A DNA stretch of 64,000 bases, taken from contig CM070713.1 of the NCBI GenBank assembly GCA_036346275.1, positions 74,888,382 through 74,952,381 of the forward strand. Reading direction: 5' to 3'. The notes under the pieces were generated by a model. The model was not told the origin of the DNA. It saw only the letters and a program-made list of their open reading frames with translations, and searched no databases. This DNA comes from Otatea glauca (taxonomy: Eukaryota; Streptophyta; Magnoliopsida; Poales; Poaceae). Shown here in pieces: positions 36,772 to 48,993 of the stretch. The number at the start of each line of letters is the position of its first letter. Position 1 is the first letter of the stretch. Made by a program: the position numbers and the translations under genes.

Positions 36772-37040
36772 TTTGGTTAGAATTGTGTTGTGTGTAAACA
36801 TATCAAGCTAGGGGCAAACACACCTTGGAGAATTTTTCGGGCCTTTGGTTATCGTTTTTTCAGGTTAATTTTGGGACGAATTGCAATTGTTCTTAACCGA
36901 AAATTTCAATATATATGTTCACTATCTTAATTATGATGAGTATTTTATGCTCATTCAACTAGTACATGCAAATTAAGGTGCCAAGACGTGCAATAGAGAT
37001 TTAATATTGTTAAAGACAAAAATTAGGGTCTTTCGAAACA
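36772..37040 (+). other. 3' flank of the WRKY gene
   Basis: AT-rich sequence after the TAA stop, presumably 3' untranslated region and terminator. No strong AATAAA signal stands out. No gene is seen. Confidence 0.4.
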
Positions 37041-37110
37041 CTCCCTCCGTTTCACAACACAATGTAACATTTTCTTGACAAAAGTCATTTCACAATATAA
37101 GTCCACTGTT
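37041..37110 (+). mobile_element. Stowaway-like MITE end
   Basis: CTCCCTCCGTTTCACAA matches the well-known Stowaway (Tc1/mariner) terminal repeat. The partner end is not seen in the following 300 bp, though CACAATATAAGT at about 37090 resembles an inner copy. It is probably a truncated or rearranged element. It marks the boundary of unique gene sequence. Confidence 0.5.
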
Positions 37111-37407
37111 GTAATCGAGAATCTAGTTATCATGATTTTTTCCATGTTGGCCATGTATATACTTTTGGAGTTAAGAAATAAAAAAGTTGAGTGATCGATT
37201 ATCCATTTAATAGGGCGGTTTTGGTATATTCCGATTAATTAGTTTTTCTTTTTTTCAATTTGCATATTGGTCTCCATGCATGGTTGGGTTGGAATTATAT
37301 TTGTAACATAAGTGAGTAATAATCATTTTTTTTAGAAAAATGTTAATTGGTTAACATCATGGGCATTTAATTAATGTGTTATCTTAAGAATTTAGCATCA
37401 AGAGGTG

Positions 37408-37769
37408 CAACTACCCCCATTTTTACATAAATGCAAAAATAGAAATCTAATGCGCATACAGTATTGTCCCATGATCAGTGGCTAGTACGCACATTTTCAA
37501 CAATTGGAATCACAATTACCATACATCATATTATTAAGTGGAAGCTATTATACCCAACACATCGTTTCTATTCATGGCAAAGCGTACACCGTTGTATTGG
37601 CAAGTGTAGCTCCCAACACCTTGGTGAGAGCACCCCGTCGAGCAGACCTTGAAGGGAGAGCCCGTACTACTTCGGCCTACCAATGTGCAAAGTTAAACTA
37701 GATAACTTAATTGGTTTAAAGCTGCCCCATCCCAACACTTGTGGTTGTACGGGTTTCTTGGATCAATAG
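37408..37769 (-). repeat. Gypsy LTR fragment, reversed
   Basis: The complement of the end of the 21440-26853 LTR: CCCCCATTTTTACATAAATGC, GTACTGTATGC-like and TGATCAGTGGCTAGTACGC. It then jumps internally to the segment with CACCTTGGTGAGAG and CACTTGTGGTTGTACGG. An internal deletion of the LTR separates the two parts. Confidence 0.6.
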
Positions 37770-39009
37770 TGTAACATCCTTTTTTTAGTGCTTTTGCCAA
37801 AAATTAATTTAAATTAATTAATTCAAGGATTTGGGTTTTCTTTGGAGTTTTGGTTAACCTGGCATTCCTTTCCATCTAAAAATGGAATTTATTCCATTCG
37901 CGTCCGGAAATTCCATTTTCATCCGGACATCCAAAATTCAAATCCAATTCCAGAATTGTCTAAAAAATCTGAAACCAATTTTATTAGGTTACAAATATTA
38001 TAAAGTATTTTTGAGATTTTTTTCAAGAATTTTTAGAACCTTTTTACTATTTTTCCCAAGCCTATTTAATTTTCAACATTTAAAAATTAATTATTGTGCT
38101 ATAAATAGTAATTTTATATTATTTAAAAATATTTATTTATGCTTTTATTTCTGAAACGGATATCTCCTCAAATTCCCATATTTAATAAAATTTATTTGCT
38201 AATTTTCGGATTTAATATGAATTATCAGTGGAAAATTAATTGTTTTCGGAATTAATAATTTCGGTTATTGTTCACTTCAACCCGATCCGTTTCTCCTTCC
38301 CGTCAGCTACAATACGCCTGTTGCTACAGTGTCCGACCCGCATTCAATTCATCCGTTTCACTCATTTACTCTGGCGATCTCGGTTACTATTCTGACAAAA
38401 CTTCGACGAGCGTTTCCCGACGATCCGCTGGTCCGATTGTCCTATAAATTGAAACCCAAGTTTCCATTATCATTCCTCACATTCTCAGCTTGGATTTGTT
38501 CCAATCCATTCACCATATCTCTCTGTGCAAGCTATTCTTTCCGAACTCCGGCGAACTTTCGGTGAGCTCTCCCGGCTGCTCCCGACCTCCATTTGTCCTC
38601 AAATGTTTACTGGATCTTCCTCTGAGTTCTCTTTATATCTGGTAAAATCATATTTTAAAAATTCTCATAGGAGCTCTGTCGGCAACCATTTCTTCTCTAA
38701 GTCCGGCGAAAGGTCAAATTTTGAATTCAAAATATCCGATCTCTGTCATCTTAAGTCCGATTGACCTCATTCTTCTTCCTAAATTCATATAAATTCAAGC
38801 TATTTCTGTCAGTACTAATTTTATAATTTTTAGATTTTATTTATTTTCTTTTATTTATTGGTCGCTTCGTTTTGCGCGTAGTCGAAGAAGCTGTCGCTAT
38901 CGCCGAAGAAAGTGTCGATCTGCCGAGCGACCCTTCTCTCCTCATCAACGAAGGCAAGTCTCCATAACGCATGTTGATCCCATGTTTTATAAATGCTTTA
39001 CAATATTTT
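37770..39009 (+). repeat. Gypsy LTR fragment interrupted by the Tekay array
   Basis: It starts TGTAACATCC, has a CCTATAAATT core promoter (38441-38450), and near its right side GGCAAGTCTCC and GTTTTATAAATGC as in other Tekay LTRs. It is cut at 39009 by TGTAAGGCCCCC, the start of the minus-strand array. The rest should continue beyond the array. Confidence 0.6.
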
Positions 39010-42000
39010 TGTAAGGCCCCCATTTTTGATAAATAAATACCAAAAATGGATACCATGTGCATACAGTACTAGTCCCATGATCAGTAGCTAGTACGCACAA
39101 ATACAAATTGATATCACAGCCATACACAAACTTTATTACACAATGAAGTAAGATTACATATTATTTTTACAATACCAAAAGTAAAACTGCAGTGGAGACA
39201 ACTTCTTGTAGTATGCCTTTTAACCCATTGTTCCACAGCAAGCGACAAGGAAAATCCTTAGATAAATTCATCGATAAATTCCCGTATCCTGCATCAACGT
39301 AAGAATCGCTTGGGAAATCATTTCTTCACCTAAAAACATCAACATTGGCAAGTTGAGTACTTACGCACTCGCAAGACTTATGCAAATCCTAAGATACATG
39401 CGAGCCATTCCAATGAAAGGCTATTAAGGTTAATTTGCATAAAGCTGGTTTGAAATGTAAATACAGAATAATAGATTGCAAAATGGAATTTAAATAAAAG
39501 CAATTTAATATGGAAAGTGATAGAATGTAAGCATCAATAAATCACGAATGTTTGGGTATACTGATCATACTTAAAACTATTTCCTTCCGCACACGGCGGA
39601 AATGACCAACACGTGGTAGAAACCACTTTTTATGAAAATAAGCAAAACTGCTAACTATGTGATGACTTTACCAAGTGTCCATGATCATGACGCGCTAATC
39701 GATTAGTTTTACACTCTGCAGAGGTATCTGACTTTCCCACAAGACATGATCGACTCTTTGAGCAATCGATATTTGCACACCGCCTTTGGTGTGCCGCAGA
39801 GTCATGTTATAACCGTTACATTATTTAAACCTAACTTTGCACCAAAGACGGTGGCGATAACCCATTCGTGGTGTAAGAACTCGAGCATAGAAATGATGGA
39901 ACTACCCACGAGATGGCATACACCGTTATATTGGTAGACGTTTAATCCATGATCACCTCGGTGTGGACGTCCCGTCGAGCAATTCATTAAGAAACAGCTC
40001 GTACTACTTCGGCCTTTCAAGTGCAAAGCTAGTTTTAAACAACTTAATAAGTTAGAGCTGTCCCATACCAGCACTTGTGGTTGTATGAATGTTCTTGGCC
40101 TGAAAACAACCCATAGTTCGGTCCTTAATCCGACACGGGCAATAATCTCCACCCTACACTACGCGCAAAGACATGCACAACCGGCTATTGCCAATAATTG
40201 CCCGCATCTAAACCATAGTTTTGTTTTCATTTTCCAACCAAATACCAACCACAAAGATGGTCATACCCATTTAAATGTCATATCCAAAGTCTTTAATCAT
40301 TTCACAGTTTTAACTTCATTTAGCTTTGGCTAAGCATTTCACTAAATGTGAGTAACCCAGATTGACATTAAATATTGTCTAAGCTATTCTAGGGTTTTCA
40401 AGGTTCACAATTTCCTACTTATCAAGGAAGTTCTATAAGTCTACTGGTACAATTACCATTACCCGAAATATAGCAGACTTTAACAAAATAAAGTATGCAG
40501 TAAAACATTTAATGAAAACATTTATAAAACTGGGATCAATATGATCAAAGGGGTTTGCTTGCCTTGTTGACTATCCTCGACTTCAAACTCCTGGTCGTCG
40601 AATGTACCGGATTAAATCGGGTTCTACACGTCGATGGCAACATATAACAAATACCAAATTTCAATAGAGCCAAAAAGAAATCAGATGGAAATATTCAAAT
40701 AAAATGTTTTCACAAATTTCAGGAATGGTTACATGAGTTATTTGTTTTCTTTTGCAATTTAAAGATTTGATCTATTTAAACCATTATTGCATTATTTTCT
40801 GCTCATTTTATAACTTAGATTTTTCTTACAACACACCCTAAGTATTTTTACATATTCTGGTTTCTGAGATTACAAGGATTCTAATAAAATTTATTTTACT
40901 AAATTTGGAGGTTATTTGAAAAATTTTCATGAATGGCATATTTCTAACCTTTCTTTTGAATTTGAATTCGAATTTCAAATAAAATTCAATTCTGAAATAT
41001 TTTTGCATATTCTGAATCTACTGAATTTTATATGAATTTATAAATTTATTTCATCAAATTTGGTTAAATTATTCAAAAGATATGGCTATTTGAATATCTA
41101 GGTTTTGAATAAATACTAAAAATCAGAAAACTGCCGAAAATGGAAAGTACGCTTTCACAGGGAAAACGCGCTTTCCTTTTCGGCGGAACGCGCCGAGGCG
41201 CTGACAGCCGGGCCCATCGATCGGCGACCGATCTTGGCTGCTGGCCGACGCTACTGGTTCAAGACGGCCGCGCGAGGTCGACAGTGGCGGTCGACATGTC
41301 GACGACGACGATGATCATAGCGATCGACGGCCGAGGCCCACATGGCGATGATCGACGCCGCGCATGAGACCGACAGTCGGGCCCGCTGGCGGTGACCAGA
41401 GCAGGCCGCGGCTTCGGCTCACGGCCGGCGAACCGAGCCGGAGCGATGGAATCGATTCCACTCGAAGCCAGCGCATCCGTGCGAACCTGTGGACGGTCGC
41501 GCGGTGGTCCGAGGCGGCCGGAAGGCGGATTCCACCGGCGAGGGGCGGCGGCTCTGGCGGAGTTCGCCGACGGCGGAGCGAGGCCTCCGGTGGAATGGGT
41601 TCCACTCGAGGTTCAGGCATCCGTCGACACTTTGGTGGCGCGCGGTGGCTCGAGGGGCTCAGAATGCATGCCACCGCGGCGAGGGCGGCGGCGGCAATGG
41701 CGCGAGCGGCGGCGATGCAAAACTAGAGCTAACCAAGCTTCATTTTCACTCGGATGAGCACTGCGCGACTCAAGGAACCAGCCCATCAATCGCTGAAGAA
41801 TGAATGAAGGAGGAAGGCTCTCACCGTGCGCGGTGGTGGCGGAAGAAAAACACGGCGGAGAAGCTCGCCGGGGAAGAAAGGGTTTCGGCCGAGGCTTGGG
41901 ACGGGTTCCTGGAGGCTCAAGGAAGCTTCGGGTGAAGTGGTTCGGGGCGAAATGGCGAGGAGAGGAAGATACGGTGTTTTGCCCTCTTTGCGGTTTTTGC

Positions 42001-43093
42001 CGGAATTGGAGAAGATGACAATAGCAGCGGCGGAATGGGTTGCACTGGGAGCAAGCTGGGTCGGCGGCGACGCGAGGAGGGGTTTTTATATGGGCTCAAA
42101 GGCGGTTTAGCGCGGGCGGTGCGCGAAGAACCGAGAGGCGGCGTCTCTGCGCGCGAGAGAGAGCGGGGAGAGGGGAGAAGAACGCGGCTGGGAGGCTGAC
42201 ACGCGGGGGCCAGATGGCGGTGGCTGTCGGCTGAGTTGGCTCGCTGACAGCCCGGGCCCACATGTCAGTGAAACAGAAAAAGAACTCTGGCGAAGGCTCA
42301 CGACCGAACGGGATTAGAACGGGGATTTTGACGGTCAAAACGACGTGAAATTTTATAAAATTTTTACCATAGGTCGGCAAGGATATTACCAGCCTCCTAA
42401 AAAATTTTCGATATTTTATGATGCATGAAGATTTTTATAAAATTCTGACATTGCAACAGTTGCTGCATTGCCCATTCGGTTTTTCTTTTAATTTGCAATT
42501 TAAATGAAGGTATTATTTTACAAAAATTTTTATGGTAGTTTTGAATGATATTATACACCTTATTTAAAAATTACAGACTTGAATTATTATTATTTAAATT
42601 TTATAAATTCTGACATTACTGTTTTCCAGATTATTTATTCACTGTTTTTGAATTTTTAAAATTATAAAATGAATTAATAAATTCTTGATATTTTTACTGA
42701 AGGTTGATACTGTTTTGATGTCGGCAGGATAAAAATTTTGGGTCAGGATGACTTACAGATATTTTTACCAAATTATTTTACCATTTTACCCTGAGATATT
42801 TACTCATGATTATCTTTGATTAATTTTTATTTTTATTAATTCAGCTTACCCACCGACTTAAGCAAGCAGAGGAGAGCCCTCAGATATTTTTAGAAACTTT
42901 GGTAATTTTTGTTGAATTAACATTTTTACTTTTTACCATTTTCTATTTACCATATTCTTTGTTTCACTTTCTTGCATTAAAGAAAAGCCAAAAGAATATT
43001 CAGAAAATCTAGAAAATTCAGAAATTTCGAAAATAATACACAAAAGATTTTTATTTCATTTTTCTTTATTTTATGATTTTTGAGGCTGTTACA
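39010..43093 (-). repeat. 3' LTR of the minus-strand array
   Basis: It starts (on + coordinates) TGTAAGGCCCCCATTTTTG and ends TTTGAGGCTGTTACA, 4.08 kb. The TATA box is reversed near 42083. Over the AT-rich 770 bp ending at 43080, only about two differences from 52250-53020 are visible, so the two LTRs are very similar. Confidence 0.9.
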
Positions 43094-43110
43094 GATCTAC
43101 CCCCCTTACA
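43094..43110 (-). other. Polypurine tract
   Basis: On the minus strand a run of G residues precedes GTAGATC and then the LTR start TGTAACAG. It is the plus-strand primer of this element. Confidence 0.65.
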
Positions 43111-43140
43111 AAAAATCTCGTCCCCGAGATTTGGAGATGA

Positions 43141-46100
43141 CTAGAAGAAATCGGGGAACTCTTGTCGAAGATGATCTTCTCTTTCCCATGTAGCTTCGTC
43201 TTCAGTATGATTGCTCCATTGCACTTTCAACATCTTGATGGTCTTGTTTCTTGTTTGGCGTTCGGCTTCTTCCAAAATACGAACTGGATGCTCTCGATAA
43301 GATAAATCTGATGAAGATCTATCCCTTCCAAATCAGCGAGGTCAGAGGGAACACGAAGGCATTTCTTAAGTCGAGATACATGGAAGACGTTAGAACGCCG
43401 ATAGTTGAGGTGGCAATTTAATCGATATGCCATCTCACCCATCTTTCCAATGATCTGAAATGGTCCAATGAATCGAGGAGCCAACTTCCCACGGATTTGA
43501 AATCGACGAATTCCACGAAGAGGCGAGACTTTGAGATAGACATGGTCACCAACTTCGAAACTGAGTTCACGACGACGATTGTCGGCGTAACTTTTCTGAC
43601 GAGACTGAGCCTCTTTTAGTCGGCTTCTGATCATGTCCACTTGCTCTTGAGCTTCTTGAATAAGATCTGGGCCGAAGAATTTTCTTTCTCCAACTTCAGA
43701 CCAGAAAAGAGGGGTTTGACATTTCCTTCCATACAGCGCTTCAAAAGGCGACACTTGCAGACTAGATTGAAAACTGTTATTATAAGAGAATTCGGCGAAG
43801 GCCAAACTTTTCTCCCAATTAGAGCCGTATGACAGCACACAGGCTCTTAACAAGTCTTCCAAAATTTGATTGGTCCTTTCCGTTTGTCCATCTGTATGAG
43901 GATGATAAGCTGTACTGAAATTCAACTTAGTACCCAGAAGACGGTGCAAACTTTCCCAGAAACGAGAAGTAAACTGGGAACCTCGGTCAGAAACAATTGT
44001 CTTCGGTACGCCATGAAGACGGACAACATTCTCCAGATACAACTCGGCAAGCTTATCTCCAAAATGGGTAGTCTTGACCGGAATAAAGTGAGCCACTTTA
44101 GTCAGACGATCAACGATTACCCAAATGGAATCATTCCCTTTCCTGGTTCTTGGCAAACCAGTAATAAAATCCATGCTGATGTCTTCCCATTTCCACTCTG
44201 GTATCTTCAAAGGCTGCAAAAGTCCTGCGGGACGTTGATGCTCGGCTTTGACACGCTGGCATACATCACAGATTGCGACATATGCAGCGATATCCTTTTT
44301 CAAACCGGGCCACCAATATTCCTGTCGGAGATCTTGATACATCTTTGTACTTCCAGGGTGAATTGAGAGGGGAGACTCATGGGCTTCTTTGAGAATTAAC
44401 TCTTTTAATTCCGGATCATCAGGAACATATATTCGATTTTCGAACATAAGCACTTCATCTGAACTTTCACGGAATTTGGATTCCTTTCCTTGCTTCAACT
44501 CTTCACGGATTTTGATAATTGCTTCATCTTTGAGCTGAGCAGATTTAATCTGGAACTTAAGGGTTGGTTGCACCACTAGGGCGGCCAAATAACCTTTTTC
44601 GACAACTCCCAAATTAAGCTTTTGGAAATCTTTTACCAGATCGAATTGATCGGTCAAAGATGAAACAGAAAGACAATGAAGCTTTCGACTTAGAGCATCT
44701 GCTACGACATTGGCTTTGCCAGGATGGTATTGAATGCTAAGGTCGTAGTCTTTTATCAACTCTAGCCATCTTCGTTGTCTTAAATTTAGATCAGGCTGGG
44801 TGAAGAAATATTTGAGACTCTTATGATCCGTGAATACACCGCATTTGTTTCCAATCGTAATGACGCCAAATTTTTAAAGCGCACTACCGCAGCTAATTCC
44901 GCATCATGAGTCGGATAATTGAGCTCATGAGGTCGCAACTGACGAGAGGCGTAAGCTACGACTTTTCCTTCTTGCATAAGCACACACCCAAACCCACTCT
45001 TAGAAGCATCACAATAAACATCAAAGCTTTTATGGACATCGTAACACTAGCACAGGGTCGTTGTTAGCCTTTTCTTTAATTCCCAAAACTTTCTTCGCAT
45101 TCAGTGTCCATTCAAACTTCTTTTCTTTCTTGAGAAGTCGGGTCAAAGGACGAGCGATTTTAGAGAAGTTCTCGATAAAGCGCGATAATATCCCGCTAGA
45201 CCGAGAAAACTTCAATTTTCTGAACAGATCGAGGGCTTCGGTCTAAAACAGCTTTGACTTTACTGGGATCAACGGAAATACCACCTTTCGAAAGAATATG
45301 ACCTAGGAAAGCAACTTCTTTTAGCCAAAATTCGCACTTCTCGAACTTGGCATAATCGAAGTTTTTCAAGAACCATGCGCAAATGATGCGCATGATCTTC
45401 TTCGGATTTGGAATAGACGAGAATATCATCAATGAATACCACTACGAACTTATCTAAATACTCCATGAAAACTTTATTCATGAGGCACATAAAATTAGCA
45501 GGAGCATTTGTAAGTCCGAAAGACATCACGGTATATTCATATAGACCGTAACGAGTGGTAAAAGCGGTTTTAGGAATATCTCTGGTCCGATCTTCAATTG
45601 ATAGTACCCATGTCTTAAATCAATTTTTGAAAAGATTTGAGCACCGGTCAATTGATCGAACAAGATCATCGATACGAGGCAAAGGATATTTATTCTTAAT
45701 TGTGACATCATTCAATGCACGATAGTTCACGACATGCGTATTCCACCGCCCTTTTAGGCACAAAAGAACTGGACTACCCCAAGGAGAAGAGCTAGGTCGA
45801 ATAAAGCCTTTTCTTAACTGCTCTTGAATTTGATTCTTTAGTTCAACTAACTCATCTAGGGGCATTCGATAAGGGCGCTTGGATATAGGCGCTATTCCAG
45901 GAACAAGGTTTATAACAAACTCTATATCCCTATCTCGAGGCAGGCCTGGCAACTCATCTCGAAAAACATCAGAGAACTCGGAGACAATTGGAATCTGACT
46001 AAGATCTTTTACTATGGCTGAACAAAGGGAAGCTTGAGAATTTGAAGAACTTTGAATGGAAGAGAAATGAACTGGAATTCCTCAGGGCTAATCAAGGAAA

Positions 46101-46380
46101 TGGATCGATTGGCACAGTCTATGCATCCTTTAAACTTAGACAACCAATCCATACCAAGGATTACTTCTAACCCCGAGGTTTCTATAAGGATAAGATCAAG
46201 ATGAAACATGACTCCATTAATTTCAATGCTAACCTTAGGACAAAACTTAATTGAATTCATGGTGAACCAGGAATAGATTATCATTTTGGCAGAGAGGAGA
46301 TCAATTTCTAAGTTATTCGATCAAGAAATTTCTTAGAAATAAACGAGTGCGATGCTCGTAATCAAACAATACCAAAGTAG
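43141..46380 (-). pseudogene. pol: pol polyprotein with chromodomain, second Tekay copy
   Basis: The best-preserved pol of the Tekay type here. A 510-codon frame (44759-43227) carries the end of RNase H, the integrase zinc region (CDVC), and the DDE core with MDFITGLPRT, VSDRGSQFTSRF and QTERTNQILE, then GKLAPRFIGPFQIIGK. A frameshift at about 43290 separates it from the chromodomain (KVQWSNHTEDEATWERED), which ends at the stop at 43141. Reverse transcriptase is split into pieces between 45952 and 45196 by shifts, but keeps VVVFIDDILVYSK. Protease pieces lie at 46012-46380. The shifts map mostly to altered CTG/CAG positions, so the true gene may be more intact. Confidence 0.9.
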
Positions 46381-47695
46381 GTACCGAGTGCACAAGAAAC
46401 ATACCCAAGACCACATCCGCGCTTCGCTTGCTTCTTCACGGTCACATGATGAAGGCGACCGCTACTCGTGATCGCGATTAAGAGCCGCAGCAGCTTGACA
46501 ACCCGAGAATTCCCGCCTCGAAGGTCGACTGGGGTCTCGAACTCCTCGCGACGATCACGCTCGACGCTGACCTCTTTTAGGCGTGCATTTGCATAATGCC
46601 CGCGCTCTTTGCAATGATAGCAGTCACACCAATCGCTTGATTTCAACTCCGTAAGTCCTTCCTTCATTGCCGCCGAGGGACGAATAGAAGACCGCTGGGT
46701 CGGGTGCTCGACCTTGACGCTCTCTGCTGCTGCGACGAGGCAGGGAGGTCGAACATTGGTCGGCCGACCAACGCGCGCCTCGGCAAATTCGGCCGGCGAC
46801 TTTCGCGCCATCCACTTCCTCTTTCGACTTTCCATAACATCGCGCGAACTATGCTCGGCGATTATAGCCTTGTCCACGAGTGTTTGGAAGTCGTGGAAGT
46901 CGTGAATGGCGAGAAGATGCTTAACTTCATTATTCAGATTGTCCCGGAAGTGCTCGATTCTTCGGGCTTCTGAACTGACTTCTGATGACGCATAGCGAGC
47001 AAGGTAATTGAAACGGTGAAGATATTCCATTACGGACATATTTCCTTGACGCAGGTCAAGAAATTCCCGTCTTTTTAAATTCACCAAGCTCGAAGGAATA
47101 TGCGTCTTCCTAAAAGCTTCTCGGAAAACATCCCAAGTAACTTCTTGACCTTGGGGCCTTGCCGCTTGGAAATTTTCCCACCAGACTGCAGCAGCTCCCT
47201 GGAGTTGGTACGATGCATATAGGACCTTCTCATGATCATTGCATTGAGCAATGGTCAGCTTGCTTCCAATAGCTCGTAACCAATCATCAGCGGCCTGTGG
47301 ATCGATGAGGAAGAAAAGGTTGAGGCCGGGTCTTCAAAAATTCTCCCAATTTGGATCGATGGGAGGCTTCACCAACACCGGCCTAGAACTTGCAGCACCA
47401 AGGTTAGTCGATTTTGGACCAACTGCTGGAGCAACAGGTATTCGTCTGGCGACCTGTTCTATCATTGCAAGCACTTGGGCCATGGTTGGCGGCCCTGGCA
47501 ACTGCCCCTCCGGAACTTCTTCTTCTTGGACTTGAGGAGGCGGCGAATCTCGACGGCTTGGACGACGCGACGAAGATCCTCGAATCGCCGACGGATGGAT
47601 GGATTAGGTCGGGGTGGAGTGGCGAAGTCACTCGCCGAGGGTGAGTTTCCGGTTTCTCACTCCCTAATCTCATCCAAGGACCGGGTTGCGAGCAT
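46381..47695 (-). pseudogene. gag: gag region, second Tekay copy
   Basis: It starts at ATG 47695 (MLATRSLDEI, compare MPATRSLDEI in the first element). A frame from 47087 down to 46362 holds NMSVMEYLHRFNYLARYA, and HLLAIHDFHDFQTLVDKA. The zinc knuckle reads CYHCKERGHYANARLKE: the final cysteine is lost because the first element's GCCTGCCC appears here as GCACGCC. Earlier frame breaks occur around 47150-47600. Confidence 0.85.
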
Positions 47696-47989
47696 CCGAA
47701 CAGGATTATTAATGAATTAAGATCTACTTTAATTTTAATCTCAGTTGTTACCAAATGTTTTAAAAGCACAACTTGATTACTATTATTACGGATCACAACG
47801 TCGTAAAAATATTAACTGAAAGTTAAATATTTACGAGTAGGAACCAAAAGCACACAAAACAATATCAAGCAAAAACTTTATTTCAACTTTATAATATTCA
47901 CAACAAACATAACATTTATTTTTGACGTTACTACATAAAAGGGCAAAACCAAAAACCTCTTCTAACACTACTCATCATCTGACAAACTC

Positions 47990-48730
47990 ACAGACTGTTA
48001 CTATCTCTACGACTAGAACTCTCGGCATCAGGAGGATAAGGGATCTCCTGACAGCGATGCTCCTGCGGTATCTGAGGATGCCGCGGAGGAAAACTATGGG
48101 GGTCTACCTGGATGCTCGGTAATCTAGGGCGACTCCCTATCACTGACATCCTTGCCTGGCGACACCTGGGTGGTACTTGGGTGTCGTCAGCGCAGTGTCC
48201 GAGGAATTGCCCTGAATCGAGCGAGGAACAATACCTCTCGCAACACAGGGAGCGATGGCATTCTCTAGGAATGCTACACGGCGACGCGCCTCCTCAGATT
48301 CGCTATTGCCCGACGGCACATCGTCGAGGCATTTATGAATTCCACTAGGTTACGCAGAGTAGGATTTTGTAACCCGATGGCATCCATATAATTATTCTCC
48401 CACCGGTGGCCGAGAGGAATCCTCCTATATACCACCGCCGCCTGTAAGGTGTGGCGAATCGACAATAGCCATATAGGCGGCTTCATTCATGGCCATCATA
48501 AGGGAAGATCCAGACCTCAAAAGACAAAAACTCTTCACTATCTTCATCTCGGGTAAGGATATCCACTTAGCTATATATTCCACAGAGACGTAACTAATCG
48601 CGCGTGGAATACTATATATCGTGGATTTTCGGAAAATGGGCGAATTCTAGCAAACGAGTAAGAATTCCCGCCATGCCGTAATTCTCCTATTAGTGGAAGT
48701 ATAACATGGGTGTATCCGCCATCCGCACAT
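47990..48730 (-). pseudogene. ORF0-like region, second Tekay copy
   Basis: Counterpart of 8740-9700. It keeps NPRYIVFHARLV, EYIAKWISLPEMK and VKSFCLL across frame changes. Function unknown. Its presence in two subfamilies argues that it belongs to the element rather than being chance sequence. Confidence 0.4.
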
Positions 48731-48978
48731 TTAACAAGGAATTAGTATTCTGATTAAATGTAAGACAAGAAAGTAATTTTTGGAAGAAAAGATTCTAGCA
48801 GAGATTTAAAAATAGGAAAGAGTTATTAACAAGTATACGATAACCAAAAGAGGAGTTTCATGCATATAAAGAATAGACAGTAAGATGTCCTAATTCAAAA
48901 TTTTAGTTCACTTGGATCCTAATATCAAGTTTTAAGTTTTATTACTCTCATACTACCTAAGGTTTCCTACATCAAGAT

Positions 48979-48993
48979 GGCTCGATACTAACT
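48979..48993 (-). other. Primer binding site
   Basis: The minus strand reads AGTTAGTATCGAGCC next to the LTR, the same shortened initiator-Met site as at 8695. Confidence 0.7.

Noticed and set aside
41140..42380. Overlapping long frames on both strands (up to about 120 codons) in the minus-strand LTR
   Set aside because: Low-complexity Arg/Gly/Ala-rich translations, not conserved in frame between 41140-42380 and 51109-52321. This is LTR leader sequence.
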